Assembly: GCA_017631315.1 (NCBI GenBank)
Contig: JAGBTN010000017.1
Coordinates: 186,001 to 250,000, forward strand
Reading direction: 5' to 3'
Length of the DNA stretch: 64,000 bases
Origin: Bacteroidaceae bacterium
GTDB taxonomy: Bacteria > Bacteroidota > Bacteroidia > Bacteroidales > Bacteroidaceae
The translations under genes and the position numbers were made by a program. The notes beneath the pieces are model-generated. The model saw only the letters and a list, made by a program, of their open reading frames with translations. It was not told where the DNA came from and made no database searches. This document shows, piece by piece, positions 15,157 to 24,853 of the stretch. Positions within the stretch are counted from its first letter, which is position 1. Each line of letters starts with the position of its first letter.

Positions 15157-16076
15157 GTGGCGAACTGCTTTCCCTCCTCGTTGCTGTGATGTGGACCTTC
15201 ACGGCACTTTTTGCAGAAGTTGCCAGCAAACGCATGGGCACACTCGTGCTCAACGTTTGGCGAATGTTGTTCACAATTCTTCTGCTCGGACTTCTGCTCT
15301 GGTGGACATGCGGAAAACCATGGCCGCAATATGCAAGCCCGGAAGTGTGGAAATGGTTCTTGGCAAGCGGCTTCATGGGTTTCGTCTTCGGCGACTATTG
15401 CCTCTTCAACGCATATATCGTCATGGGAAGCCGTTACGGCCAACTCTTCATGACACTTGCCAGCCCCTTTGCCGCCATTGCCGCCTGGCTCATGATGGGC
15501 GAAACAATGGGACTCATGGCATTGCTCGGAATGATAGTGACACTGACAGGTATCATCATCTCCATCATGGGAAAGGACGATGCGGGCAGCCGACAACTGA
15601 AACTTCCACGTCGTGGAATCCTGCTCGGAATAGGAGCAGGACTGGGACAAGGCGTAGGTCTTGTACTCAGCAAACAGGGTTTGTTGCACTATGCAGCGGA
15701 GATTCCTGCCGAAGCAACAGAGGTGGCAGCCATGATGCCCTTTGCCGGCACACAAATGCGAGCAATCATGGGACTTGTAGGCTTTGGCGTAACACTGTTG
15801 TTCCTGCGAAGATGGCAGACGATGTCCCGTTTCTTTACCGATTTCAAGGGTGCCTTTGCGGCCATGGGAGCCATACTGCTCGGCCCATTCTTTGGCGTCA
15901 GTCTTAGCCTAATGGCTGTAGGCATGACAAATACCGGCATTGCACAAACACTGATGTCGCTCACCCCAATTCTCATCCTATGGCCCTCCCGACTGATGTT
16001 TGGCACAAAGGTCAGCATGCAAGAACTCGTTGGAGCCATCATCGCAGTAGCAGGAGCCTCACTTTTCTTTCTGTAG
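15153..16076 (+). CDS. EamA/DMT-family transporter
   Basis: 307 residues with about ten membrane helices in two EamA halves: N-terminal (LLSLLVAVMWTFTALFAE...FGDYCLFNAYIVMGSRYG) and C-terminal (AAMGAILLGPFFGVSLSLMAVGMTNTGIAQTLMSLTPILI). The substrate cannot be told from the sequence. The ATG overlaps the luxS stop (ATGA), so it is co-translated with the SAH-recycling pair. Export of a pathway by-product is possible but is inference. Confidence 0.88.
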   Translation: MSGELLSLLVAVMWTFTALFAEVASKRMGTLVLNVWRMLFTILLLGLLLWWTCGKPWPQYASPEVWKWFLASGFMGFVFGDYCLFNAYIVMGSRYGQLFMTLASPFAAIAAWLMMGETMGLMALLGMIVTLTGIIISIMGKDDAGSRQLKLPRRGILLGIGAGLGQGVGLVLSKQGLLHYAAEIPAEATEVAAMMPFAGTQMRAIMGLVGFGVTLLFLRRWQTMSRFFTDFKGAFAAMGAILLGPFFGVSLSLMAVGMTNTGIAQTLMSLTPILILWPSRLMFGTKVSMQELVGAIIAVAGASLFFL

Positions 16077-16127
16077 ATTTGGCAGGTTCGAAAGATTATT
16101 GTAATTTTGCAGACGTACAAATAAAAC

Positions 16128-16217
16128 GGAGAGATGCCAGAGTGGTCGAATGGACCGCACTCGAAATGCGGCGTACTCTTACGGGTACCCTGGGTTCGAA
16201 TCCCAGTCTCTCCGCCA
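16128..16217 (+). tRNA. tRNA-Ser (anticodon CGA)
   Basis: The acceptor stem GGAGAGA pairs with TCTCTCC and is followed by G and an encoded CCA. Anticodon stem CCGCA/TGCGG encloses loop CTCGAAA (anticodon CGA, reads UCG). There is a long variable arm (ACTCTTACGGGT region) as in class II tRNAs, and a T-loop GGTTCGAATCC. A terminator hairpin follows. Confidence 0.97.
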
Positions 16218-16250
16218 AGAAAGGACACCATCGAGGTGTCCTTTCTGCTT
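16218..16250 (+). terminator. Terminator of tRNA-Ser
   Basis: AGAAAGGACACC (16218-16229) pairs perfectly with GGTGTCCTTTCT (16235-16246) around a 5-base loop. Confidence 0.85.
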
Positions 16251-16324
16251 TACTTGTGTTGTCTTCCGCAAACAATCCCTCGGGGGCAATGTATCTTTCT
16301 CGAATTCGTCCCAATCGTATCAAA

Positions 16325-16412
16325 AAATAATGGTTAAGCATTATGGGCAAAATGCTTAACCATTATGGGCGGAAAGGTTAACCTTTATTATAATAATGCT
16401 TAACCATTATTT
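16325..16412. repeat. 4 x 22-base element 1
   Basis: Units start at 16325, 16347, 16369 and 16391. The 16-base core AATGCTTAACCATTAT occurs in units 2 and 4 and in inverse in unit 1. Unit 1 equals the reverse complement of unit 4 at 20 of 22 positions. Unit 3 holds the perfect palindrome AAAGGTTAACCTTT. It lies between the tRNA terminator and the end of the SLC13 gene. Confidence 0.8.
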
Positions 16413-16449
16413 ATGAGAAGGTCAGGCATCGCGTTTCTATTCTATCTCT

Positions 16450-18285
16450 TCAGAACGGGAACAGGAGTGGCAGGAGCAGCACCATTGCTATGCCGATGAT
16501 GAGTTGCAGTGGCAGTCCGACCTTGATGTAGTCCATAAACTTATATCCTCCGGCCTTCATGACGAGCGCATTGGGTGGGGTGGAGAAGGGCGAAGCGAAG
16601 CACATGCTTGCTGCTATGGCTACGGCAAACAGCATTGCCATTGGGTTTACTCCCACCTCTTGGGCTGAGGCAATGGCTATGGGCGACATCAAAACTGCTG
16701 TTGCTGTATTGGAGATGAAGAATGTGAGCAACGAGGTTGTGAGGTATATGCCAGCAAGAAGCAGTATGGGACCAAAGTCGCCCAGACTGTTGACCAATCC
16801 GTGAGAGACGATGGCGGCTGCGCCTGTCTTCTCGATAGCCACAGACATTGGCATCATTGCGGCAATGAGGATGATGCTTTCCCAGTTGATGGTCTTGTAG
16901 GCTGCCTCTACGCTCCTGAAGCATCCCGTAAGTATCATCAGCACGCTGGCCAGCAGAACGGCCGTAACGGGTGCTACGGGGATGAAGTCGAAGACCATCA
17001 TGCAGATCATCAGGAGCATGATGCTTGCAGCAATAGGTGCTTTGTGGTCGAAGGTGACGCGTGCGGCTTCTTCCAACGGCTGCCCCAAGACAACCCAATG
17101 GTCTTCGTCGTTTGCCAGCCTGCCTATTTGCTGCCATGTTCCTTGCACGAGGAGGACGTCGCCTTGCATCATTTTCTGTTCCGACAGATTCTCGCGGATG
17201 TATTCGTTGTTCCTTCTGATGGCCAATACATTTATGCTGTATTTCGAGCGGAAACCAGAGTCCTTCAGTTTCTTTCCGACGAACATGGATTGTTGCAGAA
17301 GTACTATTTCTGCCAAGCCGATGTCGTAGAAGTCGAGCGAATCGGTGTCGAAGGCCAGGGGCATTCGGTTCTCTCTTGCAAATCTGGCGGCGGCCTCTTC
17401 GGGTCCGGAGAAATAGATGATGTCGTCCTCTTGCAGTTTGGTGTCGGGCGTTGCCATCTTTTGTGCAATGTCCTTTATGATGCCTCTTTGCCTTGAACGC
17501 TGGCGTCTTACCTCAAGAACGGTGAGTTTGTATTCTTGTTGTATGTTTAGTTCTGCTATTGTTTTGCCTATGATGGGGCTGTTTTTGACGACGGTACTTC
17601 TTGTGACACGTTCGGCCAGATGGTATTCTTTTACCAGTTCTTTGAGCGTTTTGTTTTGGCTGACGTTTTTTTCTGACTTGCTTCCTCTGTTGCCAAGGAA
17701 CCATTTTGTCAGCGGCAGGAGTACGACGATGCCTATGGCAAGGCAGATGAGGCCTACGGGCAGGAAGGAGAAGAAGGAGAGGTTGCCATAGCCGGCGTCC
17801 TGGAGGGCTGCATCTATAACCAGGTTGGGTGGTGTACCGATGAGTGTAAGCATGCCGCCCATTGAACTTGCGAAAGCCAATGGCATGAGCAGTCTGCGGG
17901 AGTCTATGCTTGTGCTTGCTGACATGGAAACGACGATGGGCAGCATCAGGGCGACGGTTCCTGTGTTGCTCACGAATGCTCCGATGCCGCTTGTCACCAG
18001 CATGACGAGGAGGAAGAGCCGTATCTCGCTGTCGCCCGCCAGACTCATCAGTCGGCTGGATATCATTTTGGCAAGCCCGGTCTGGAATATGCCTCCGCCA
18101 ACGATGAAGAGTCCTGCCATCATGATGACCACAGGGTTTGAGAATCCGCTTAATGCCTCTTCGGGTGTGAGGATTCCGAACAGCAGCAGGGTAATGACGG
18201 CGCACAGGGCTACGATGTCGGCTCTGACTTTATTTAAGGCAAACAGGGTTGCCGTGATGGCGAGTACGATGAGTGTTATATACAT
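16450..18285 (-). CDS. SLC13-family (DASS) permease with two RCK_C/TrkA_C domains
   Basis: 611 residues. The N-terminal membrane half (about 1-190) includes SNTGTVALMLPIVVSM and the GTPPNLVIDAAL hairpin motif. The central cytoplasmic part (about 205-395) carries two TrkA_C-like domains (VVKNSPIIGKTIAELN...DDIIYFSG; FVGKKLKDSGFRSKYSINVLAIRR...GDVLLVQG). The second membrane half repeats the signature (FISNTATAVLMSPIAI, FSTPPNALVM). Members carry dicarboxylate, sulfate or similar anions with Na+; the substrate here is unknown. The TrkA_C pair suggests gating by a small ligand. Confidence 0.9.
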   Translation of the reverse strand: MYITLIVLAITATLFALNKVRADIVALCAVITLLLFGILTPEEALSGFSNPVVIMMAGLFIVGGGIFQTGLAKMISSRLMSLAGDSEIRLFLLVMLVTSGIGAFVSNTGTVALMLPIVVSMSASTSIDSRRLLMPLAFASSMGGMLTLIGTPPNLVIDAALQDAGYGNLSFFSFLPVGLICLAIGIVVLLPLTKWFLGNRGSKSEKNVSQNKTLKELVKEYHLAERVTRSTVVKNSPIIGKTIAELNIQQEYKLTVLEVRRQRSRQRGIIKDIAQKMATPDTKLQEDDIIYFSGPEEAAARFARENRMPLAFDTDSLDFYDIGLAEIVLLQQSMFVGKKLKDSGFRSKYSINVLAIRRNNEYIRENLSEQKMMQGDVLLVQGTWQQIGRLANDEDHWVVLGQPLEEAARVTFDHKAPIAASIMLLMICMMVFDFIPVAPVTAVLLASVLMILTGCFRSVEAAYKTINWESIILIAAMMPMSVAIEKTGAAAIVSHGLVNSLGDFGPILLLAGIYLTTSLLTFFISNTATAVLMSPIAIASAQEVGVNPMAMLFAVAIAASMCFASPFSTPPNALVMKAGGYKFMDYIKVGLPLQLIIGIAMVLLLPLLFPF

Positions 18286-18353
18286 TGTCTGTTGTTTATT
18301 TTTTTCGTTATATATTTGGGAGATTACCCGGAACGTGCATTTCTAATTTTGTG

Positions 18354-18361
18354 CAAAAGTA
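18354..18361 (-). promoter_or_regulatory. Promoter -7 box for the SLC13 gene
   Basis: TACTTTTG on the minus strand, about 70 bases upstream of the start. The rest of the 18362-19094 gap holds no visible gene; it contains the repeat element at 18630-18717. Confidence 0.5.
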
Positions 18362-18629
18362 GATAAAAAATGCGAAACCTCAAAGCATATTCCAGAATGG
18401 CACATGGGGCTTTATGTTTTTTTGTCTAAAAACATGAAGAAAATGATGAGGAATGAGGATTGATGGCATAGTTTTATGACGAATTGTTTTGCGCATATAT
18501 GCTTTTATGTATGTAGTAGGAGCGCATAATTCAGGAAGAAACCAACCGACAAAATGTAAGTTATTATCATGTATTTCGGTCTTTTTGTTATTTCTTCCAT
18601 TGTAAAGAAAGGCGACAAAACAAGTCGAT

Positions 18630-18717
18630 TTTGGTCATTAGGTACAGGATGTTTGCCAACGAGGCACGTTAAGTTGCCCAACATGCCACATTAAGTCTGC
18701 CAACGAGGCACGTTAAG
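18630..18717. repeat. 4 x 22-base element 2 (first unit degenerate)
   Basis: Three clear units at 18652, 18674 and 18696 share TGCCAACGAGGCACGTTAAG or a close variant. A diverged fourth copy (18630-18651) matches unit 2 at about 13 of 22 positions. Located in the long gap upstream of lysS. Confidence 0.7.
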
Positions 18718-19094
18718 TTCTGAATTATCCTACTGCTTTCCGAGCGAAAAATAACGTCGAAAAGTGTGAATTACCCTATAATATACGTGGTTTTAGCCAA
18801 GTGGAGATTCGGTTTTTCGTAATCACTTATACAAACGAAACCTCTAAGTTCTTGTTTTTCAGTATGTCTTTAATTTGAGAGAGATTTTCGAAAAAAATGC
18901 CCCAGGCCATGCCCGATGAGGTTTTAAGCCATTCTGACGCTTCTGCACGAAAAGCTTCTGTAAGCAAATAGCCCAGTTTCGTAACAAATTGTCACCATGC
19001 AAAAGTCCGCATTTCCAGTGAATAACATCCATACCATAAACAGAAGGAAACAGCCCGACATTGAGGCTTTCGTGACATTTTGAATTTATAAATT

Positions 19095-19124
19095 TTGAAT
19101 TTTGAAATATAAGTCGTACCTTTG
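19095..19124 (+). promoter_or_regulatory. Promoter of lysS
   Basis: TTG (19095-19097), 19-base spacer, TACCTTTG (19117-19124); 26 bases before the ATG. Confidence 0.8.
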
Positions 19125-19150
19125 CCCTCGTATAATTTTATATAATAAAA

Positions 19151-20926
19151 ATGAATATACTCGAATTGAGCGAGCAGGAAATCATCCGCCGCAATAACCT
19201 TCAGCAGTTGCGCGACTTGGGCATCGACCCATACCCCGCAGCAGAATATCCAACCAACGCATTCAGTACAGAAATAAAAGAAAGCTTCGTCGACCTGCCC
19301 GTAGTAGGTAAAGACGACGAAGGCAACGACATACGTGAAACCGCCACAAGCGAAAACAGTCGCAATGTCTGCATTGCAGGTCGCATCATGTCGAAGCGAA
19401 TCATGGGCAAGGCAGCCTTCGCAGAACTGCAAGACAGCAAAGGCCGCATACAAGTCTACATCACACGCGACGCCTTGGCAAACGGCGAAGACACAACACT
19501 CTACAATACCGTCTTCAAGAAACTGCTCGACCTCGGCGACTTCATCGGCATCAAAGGCTATGTCTTCCGTACACAAACAGGCGAGATAAGCGTGCATGCC
19601 ATGGAACTGACCGTCCTCTCCAAGAGCCTCAAACCGCTGCCCATCGTCAAGACCGATGCCGAGGGCAATGTCTACGACTCCTTCGACGACCCCGAACTCC
19701 GCTATCGTCAGCGATATGTCGACCTCATTGTCAACGACGGCGTTAAGGATACATTCCTCAAACGTAGCGTAATCCTCAGAACCATGCGTGCCTTCTTCGA
19801 CCGCCATGGCTACACCGAAGTGGAAACACCCACATTGCAAGCCATCGCAGGCGGTGCCTCCGCACGCCCCTTCATCACCCACTTCAACGCACTCAACATA
19901 CCCATGTACATGCGAATCGCCACCGAACTCTATCTCAAGAGACTCATCGTCGGTGGTTTCGAAGGCGTATATGAAATAGGAAAGAACTTCCGCAACGAGG
20001 GAATGGACAAGAATCATAATCCGGAATTCACTTGTATGGAGCTCTATGTCTCCTACAAGGACTACAACTGGATGATGACTTTCACCGAACAACTCCTCGA
20101 AGAAATCTGTATAGCCGTCAATGGAAAACCCGAAACGGAAATAGATGGCAAAGTCATCAGCTTTAAGGCACCCTTCCGTCGACTGCCCATTCTCGACGCC
20201 ATCAAAGAGAAAACCGGCTACGACCTCAATGGCATGAGCGAAGAAGAGATGCGCGAAGTTGCCAAGAAATGCGGCATAGAAGTGGACGACACCATGGGCA
20301 AAGGCAAACTCATCGACGAGATATTCGGCGAAACATGCGAAGGAACATTCATTCAGCCTACCTTCATCACAGACTATCCCGTTGAGATGTCGCCCCTCAC
20401 AAAAATGCATCGCACGAAACCGGGCCTTACCGAACGCTTCGAACTGATGGTGAACGGCAAGGAATTGGCAAATGCTTATTCCGAATTGAACGACCCCATC
20501 GACCAGGAAGAACGCTTCGTAGAACAGATGAAACTTGCAGACAAGGGCGACGATGAGGCAATGGTTATCGACCATGACTTCCTCCGCGCTCTGCAATACG
20601 GCATGCCTCCAACCAGTGGCATTGGCATTGGCATCGACCGCCTTGCAATGCTTCTGACGGGTAAGCCTTTCATTCAGGAAGTTCTTTTCTTCCCCCAGAT
20701 GAAACCCGAAGTGAAGGCTCCTCGCGATAAAGACGAACTCTTCCTCGAGAAGGGCGTGCCTTCCGACATCATTCCCATCCTTCGTAAAGCAGGCTACAAC
20801 TTGGTTTGCACCCTGCAAGGCGTTGCACCTGCCAAGACCCAGCAGCAGATAATAGAAATCATCAAGAAGTATAAACTTGAGGTCGAAAAGCCCTCTCAAG
20901 ACGTTATTGCGACTTGGACAGCTTAG
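19151..20926 (+). CDS. lysS: Lysyl-tRNA synthetase (class II)
   Basis: 591 residues. Charges tRNA-Lys. The N-terminal OB-fold anticodon-binding domain (about 55-165; NVCIAGRIMSKRIMGKAAFAELQD) is followed by the class II catalytic domain with motif 2 (KNFRNEGMDKNHNPEFTCME) and motif 3 (GIGIGIDRLAMLLTG). The C-terminal extension of about 70 residues (PRDKDELFLEKGVPSDIIP...) is usual in Bacteroidetes. Its end overlaps the gpsA start by 13 bases. Confidence 0.96.
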   Translation: MNILELSEQEIIRRNNLQQLRDLGIDPYPAAEYPTNAFSTEIKESFVDLPVVGKDDEGNDIRETATSENSRNVCIAGRIMSKRIMGKAAFAELQDSKGRIQVYITRDALANGEDTTLYNTVFKKLLDLGDFIGIKGYVFRTQTGEISVHAMELTVLSKSLKPLPIVKTDAEGNVYDSFDDPELRYRQRYVDLIVNDGVKDTFLKRSVILRTMRAFFDRHGYTEVETPTLQAIAGGASARPFITHFNALNIPMYMRIATELYLKRLIVGGFEGVYEIGKNFRNEGMDKNHNPEFTCMELYVSYKDYNWMMTFTEQLLEEICIAVNGKPETEIDGKVISFKAPFRRLPILDAIKEKTGYDLNGMSEEEMREVAKKCGIEVDDTMGKGKLIDEIFGETCEGTFIQPTFITDYPVEMSPLTKMHRTKPGLTERFELMVNGKELANAYSELNDPIDQEERFVEQMKLADKGDDEAMVIDHDFLRALQYGMPPTSGIGIGIDRLAMLLTGKPFIQEVLFFPQMKPEVKAPRDKDELFLEKGVPSDIIPILRKAGYNLVCTLQGVAPAKTQQQIIEIIKKYKLEVEKPSQDVIATWTA

Positions 20927-21909
20927 GAAACATAGCAGTATTGGGCGGAGGCAGTTGGGCAACAGCCATTGCCAAGATGCTTCTCGAGAAGAACGACCAT
21001 ATATGGTGGTACTTCCGGCGCGACGATCGCATTGAAGACTTCAAGCGCCTCGGCCACAATCCTGCATATCTTACCAGTGTTCACTTTGATGTGGACCGCA
21101 TTACCTTCGAGAGCGATATAAATAAGGTAGTGGAGGCATGCCAGACACTTATCTTTGTTACGCCTTCGCCCTACTTGAAAGGACATCTCAAACGCCTTCA
21201 TGTCCGTCTTCGCGATAAGTTGATTGTAACAGCCATCAAGGGCATTGTGCCCGACGAGAACCTCATCTGTTCCGATTATTTCAATCAGATGTATAATGTT
21301 CCTGAAGAGAATCTTGCGGTACTAGGTGGCCCGAGTCATGCCGAGGAGGTTGCCTTGAACCGACTTACCTACCTTACTGTTGGTTGCTCCGACCTTGAGA
21401 AGGCCAGGTTGTTTACCAAGATGCTTTCCAGCGACTACGTGAAGGCAAAGACGAGCGATGATGTTATTGGCATAGAATATGCAAGTGTTTTGAAGAACGT
21501 CTATGCCATTGCATCGGGTATCTGCCATGGGTTGAAGTATGGCGACAACTTCCAGGCTGTCCTCATCAGTAATGCCATCCAGGAGATGGAACGTTTCCTC
21601 AACACTGTCCACCCGATAGAACGCAGCATCATCGAAAGCGTTTATACCGGAGACTTACTCGTGACGGGTTATTCCAACTTCAGCCGTAACCGTGTGTTTG
21701 GTACGATGATTGGTCAGGGATATAGTGTGAAGAGTGCCCAGCTCGAGATGGAAATGATTGCCGAGGGCTACTTTGCCACGAAGTGCATGAAGGACATCAA
21801 CAAGCATCTGCACGTCAATATGCCCATCCTCGATGCCGTCTATAACATCCTCTACGAACGTATCAGCCCATCCATCGAGATTAAACTTCTGAGCGAAGCG
21901 TTCAGATAG
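20914..21909 (+). CDS. gpsA: NAD(P)H-dependent glycerol-3-phosphate dehydrogenase
   Basis: 331 residues. Reduces dihydroxyacetone phosphate to sn-glycerol-3-phosphate for phospholipid synthesis. N-terminal Rossmann motif AVLGGGSWATAIA; FVTPSPYL and TAIKGIVPDE precede the catalytic region, and LGGPSHAEEVA and the lysine in EYASVLKNVYAIASG match the family active site. The start is TTG at 20914, inside the end of lysS; no ATG or GTG gives a full Rossmann strand otherwise, so translation is probably coupled to lysS. Confidence 0.94.
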   Translation: MDSLGNIAVLGGGSWATAIAKMLLEKNDHIWWYFRRDDRIEDFKRLGHNPAYLTSVHFDVDRITFESDINKVVEACQTLIFVTPSPYLKGHLKRLHVRLRDKLIVTAIKGIVPDENLICSDYFNQMYNVPEENLAVLGGPSHAEEVALNRLTYLTVGCSDLEKARLFTKMLSSDYVKAKTSDDVIGIEYASVLKNVYAIASGICHGLKYGDNFQAVLISNAIQEMERFLNTVHPIERSIIESVYTGDLLVTGYSNFSRNRVFGTMIGQGYSVKSAQLEMEMIAEGYFATKCMKDINKHLHVNMPILDAVYNILYERISPSIEIKLLSEAFR

Positions 21910-21966
21910 ACCCCTTGCCCCCCTATAGAGGGAATAACTTCTTAAATAGTATAGGGTAAAAAGAAC

Positions 21967-22521
21967 ATGAAAAGCAAATCTTTCTTTTGTTTGCCTTCGC
22001 TGTTTTTATTATTGGGTTGTTCGCTTTCATGCAAGAACAAAATCGAGCAACGTGTTAGTGAGCAGTATCAGGATAGCATAGAATTACGCAAGTCCATTCA
22101 CATGTACAAATGCTATGCCTATCATCTCATAGCCAATGATAGTGTGAAAGAAGGTATCCACATCTTGGACTCTCTCTGGCAGACACATCATTTGGATGAC
22201 ATGATACCTTGTGGCATTGGTGCCGCCTATTACAAGCAGGGGGAATATGATTCTGCATTTTACTGGTTCCAGGTTTCAGAAGCATACATTGACAGCATGA
22301 TGGAGATTCAACCTTCTGAGAAATGGTTACGAGACAAATTGCCATTGGCCTACATTCTGAGGGGCAAAGAAGCCGCTCTGGAGGTGAAGATGTCGATGTC
22401 AGAGGAGTCAAAAGAACAGGCACATATATTCTTCGAGACTTTTTCCACTCCTAAAGACTTCTTGGAGAACACTGTCCTTACTGTGTTCAACTCGTTCAAG
22501 AGCAATGACTATGTGAGATAG
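21967..22521 (+). CDS. Hypothetical lipoprotein, TPR-like
   Basis: 184 residues. Lipoprotein signal MKSKSFFCLPSLFLLLGCSLSC (lipobox at LGCSLSC). The body is helical with a TPR-like segment (IPCGIGAAYYKQGEYDSAFYWFQVSEAYIDSM). No family recognised. It begins the three-gene block between gpsA and pgi and is followed by two secreted TlpA-type proteins, so it likely acts in the periplasm or outer envelope with them. Confidence 0.8.
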   Translation: MKSKSFFCLPSLFLLLGCSLSCKNKIEQRVSEQYQDSIELRKSIHMYKCYAYHLIANDSVKEGIHILDSLWQTHHLDDMIPCGIGAAYYKQGEYDSAFYWFQVSEAYIDSMMEIQPSEKWLRDKLPLAYILRGKEAALEVKMSMSEESKEQAHIFFETFSTPKDFLENTVLTVFNSFKSNDYVR

Positions 22522-22603
22522 CATGTCTAACCCGAAAAACTTCGAAAAGTAAAGGTGCAAGACATTCTGGGAGTAGCATTACACTATATAAATGTAAAAA
22601 GAT

Positions 22604-23653
22604 ATGAAAAAAACAATCTTCACTATCCTGCTTTTTCTTTTCGCAGTAGCAGGGCAGGCGCAAATACATTATCGTCTTGAGGGTAATATTGGGCATCCTG
22701 AGTTCACGGGCACCATGTACGTGGTGGACATACTGAAGGTACAGCATACAGACACTATAGAAGTCGTGAACGGCATAATCACGCCGAAAGAGGGTGAATT
22801 GCCAGAAATGGCATTATGCAACCTAAAAGATACGACAACCATCCTCGTGCAGACAGACTCGGTGCCATATACGGCAAGTAAGTTGTCATTGAGTTGGTTG
22901 TTTATAGACAACGGAACTACCCGAGTGGATGGACTGGAAGGGAACTGGCTGCAACAAAGCGGCACACCTATCAGCGACGAAATTTCTGCCTTCAAGCGGC
23001 GCATGGACGAGACGGAGGATATGGCGGCAGTTGTCTATGATGTCATCTCCCGTCACACGGGTGATGTTTATGGTATTACTCTCCTTGTCAACGAAGGACG
23101 CAGGTATTTGGATGCTGACAGATGGATTGAACTTTACGACAAGATGATGCACGACAATGGCGAATACATCACCAAGACACCCTATCTGTATGCCGATTTG
23201 AAGCGTACACACGACAAGCTGAAAGCACAACCCGTGACCAGCGTCGGCAGCATGTTCGTGGATTTTGAGGTGGAGTACGATGACAAGACAACTCGCCTCA
23301 GCGACTATGTGGGCAAAGGTAAGTATGTACTCGTTGACTTTTGGGCATCCTGGTGCGGCCCGTGCCGAGCCGAGATTCCCAACCTCATCGCCGCTTACAA
23401 CAAGCATAAAGACCAAGGCCTGCAAGTTCTTGGCATAGCGGCATGGGACAAGCCCGAATCCACACTGAAAGCCATCGAGGAAGATAAGATACCCTATCCG
23501 CAAATCATCAACTCGCAGAAGATTGCTACAGACCTCTATGGCATCAAAGGCATTCCCCACATCATCCTCTTCGCCCCCGACGGCACCATACTCAAGCGAG
23601 GCTTGCGAGGCGATGGCATCGAAGAGGCTTTGAAGGAAATCTTCGGGGAGTGA
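22604..23653 (+). CDS. TlpA-like thiol:disulfide oxidoreductase (DUF4369-type N-terminus)
   Basis: 349 residues. Signal peptide MKKTIFTILLFLFAVAGQAQ. The N-terminal part (about 22-215), with YRLEGNIGHPEFTGTMYVVD, is the DUF4369-like beta-rich region. The C-terminal thioredoxin fold has VLVDFWASWCGPCRAEIPN (CGPC redox pair) and the cis-proline loop KGIPHIILFAPDG. Probably a periplasmic reductase attached to or secreted across the inner membrane. The next gene is a paralogue of identical length. Confidence 0.9.
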   Translation: MKKTIFTILLFLFAVAGQAQIHYRLEGNIGHPEFTGTMYVVDILKVQHTDTIEVVNGIITPKEGELPEMALCNLKDTTTILVQTDSVPYTASKLSLSWLFIDNGTTRVDGLEGNWLQQSGTPISDEISAFKRRMDETEDMAAVVYDVISRHTGDVYGITLLVNEGRRYLDADRWIELYDKMMHDNGEYITKTPYLYADLKRTHDKLKAQPVTSVGSMFVDFEVEYDDKTTRLSDYVGKGKYVLVDFWASWCGPCRAEIPNLIAAYNKHKDQGLQVLGIAAWDKPESTLKAIEEDKIPYPQIINSQKIATDLYGIKGIPHIILFAPDGTILKRGLRGDGIEEALKEIFGE

Positions 23654-23692
23654 AAGCGACACTAATGTAATAATATATAAGGTATAAGGATT

Positions 23693-24742
23693 ATGAAAAG
23701 GGACATTATCACTATCTTGCTTGCTTTCGTCAGCGTGGCAAGTCAGGCACAGACGAAAGTCAACATTCATGGTATCTGTGAGCCAGATGCAAAATACATC
23801 GGTATTTGTAAGAACATGGATGGTAGCGGCGGGCAAGACAGCGTAGCTGTCACAAACGGGAAATGGGAATACATGAAAGAACTGCCAGCTGATGTCTATA
23901 CGCTTTCCTTTATCTCCTACGTAAAGGCAAAGCAGCCAAAGCAGGAAGACGTCATAACGGTTATGGCAGACAGCATTCCTACGGAAATCGACTTGACCAC
24001 AGGCACCGTCAAAGGCTCGAAGGCTTCCGAGGCAATGAATGCCACCTGGAAGGAATTGTTTGCTTCGATGAAGAACGAAAACGGGCTGGCAGCGGCTCAG
24101 CAGATGCGCAAAGCTGTATTGGACAACACCGACTCGATGCTGCCCGTCGTGTTCGTCCCGATGGGATTGTATCAAGGACTGACGTATAGCGAGCTGAAAA
24201 AGGTATTCCGTCCGGGTGTACCATACGAGAACCATCCTGCCATGCAGGAAGCGAAGGCACACATGTCCAAAATGCAAGAAGAGTATCAAAAAGAGCGTCA
24301 AAGCCAGACGGCGCGTGCCATCGGGAACAAATTCACGGACATCGCCATGAACGACACCACAGGCCGTGAGCGCCGCCTGAGCGAATGGTGCGGCAAAGGC
24401 CGGTATGTGCTCATCGACTTTTGGGCATCGTGGTGCGGCCCCTGTCGTGCCGAGATGCCTAACGTGACTGCCTGCTACGAGAAGTATCACGCAAAGGGCC
24501 TCGACATCGTTGCCATCTCGTTCGACACGAACAAGGATGCTTGGCTTCGTGCCATCAATACGATGGAGATGCCATGGGTGCATCTGAGCGACTTGGCAGG
24601 CTGGAACAGCCTTGGCGCGACGACTTACGACATCAAGGGCATCCCCGCCAACATCCTTCTTGACGGCGAAGGCAACATTATCGACATCGACCTTCGCGAC
24701 TATATGCTTGAAGAGAAGCTCGCCGAAATCTTCGGAGAGTAA
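23693..24742 (+). CDS. TlpA-like thiol:disulfide oxidoreductase, paralogue
   Basis: 349 residues. Signal peptide MKRDIITILLAFVSVASQAQ. A DUF4369-like N-terminal region (KVNIHGICEPDAKYIGICKN, VMADSIPTEIDL) is followed by a thioredoxin domain with FWASWCGPCRAEMPNVT and KGIPANILLDGEG. It shares the second half closely with the preceding gene but diverges in the N-terminal half, so the two probably reduce different partners. 39 bases separate the two genes. Followed by the 22-base element 3. Confidence 0.9.
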   Translation: MKRDIITILLAFVSVASQAQTKVNIHGICEPDAKYIGICKNMDGSGGQDSVAVTNGKWEYMKELPADVYTLSFISYVKAKQPKQEDVITVMADSIPTEIDLTTGTVKGSKASEAMNATWKELFASMKNENGLAAAQQMRKAVLDNTDSMLPVVFVPMGLYQGLTYSELKKVFRPGVPYENHPAMQEAKAHMSKMQEEYQKERQSQTARAIGNKFTDIAMNDTTGRERRLSEWCGKGRYVLIDFWASWCGPCRAEMPNVTACYEKYHAKGLDIVAISFDTNKDAWLRAINTMEMPWVHLSDLAGWNSLGATTYDIKGIPANILLDGEGNIIDIDLRDYMLEEKLAEIFGE

Positions 24743-24765
24743 AACAAACCAAGCAGTAGCGTCTT

Positions 24766-24853
24766 CAAACTACACACGTGAACTTTGCAAACTACACACG
24801 TGAACTTTGCAATTTACACACGTGAAGTTTGTGATTTATCCACGTGTCGTTTT
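24766..24853. repeat. 4 x 22-base element 3
   Basis: Units begin at 24766, 24788, 24810 and 24832. The first two are identical; all four share a central CACGTG with AACTTTG or a variant at the end. Between the second TlpA-like gene and the pgi promoter. Confidence 0.85.

Noticed and set aside
18992-20962. 656-codon minus-strand frame
   Set aside because: Complete shadow of lysS, which has all class II synthetase motifs on the other strand.
22886-24583. 565-codon minus-strand frame
   Set aside because: Covers both TlpA-like genes in antisense; no recognisable domains.
24766-24853. Possible CRISPR array (repeated 22-base units)
   Set aside because: Units directly adjoin one another with no spacers, units vary, and there are no cas genes anywhere in the window.
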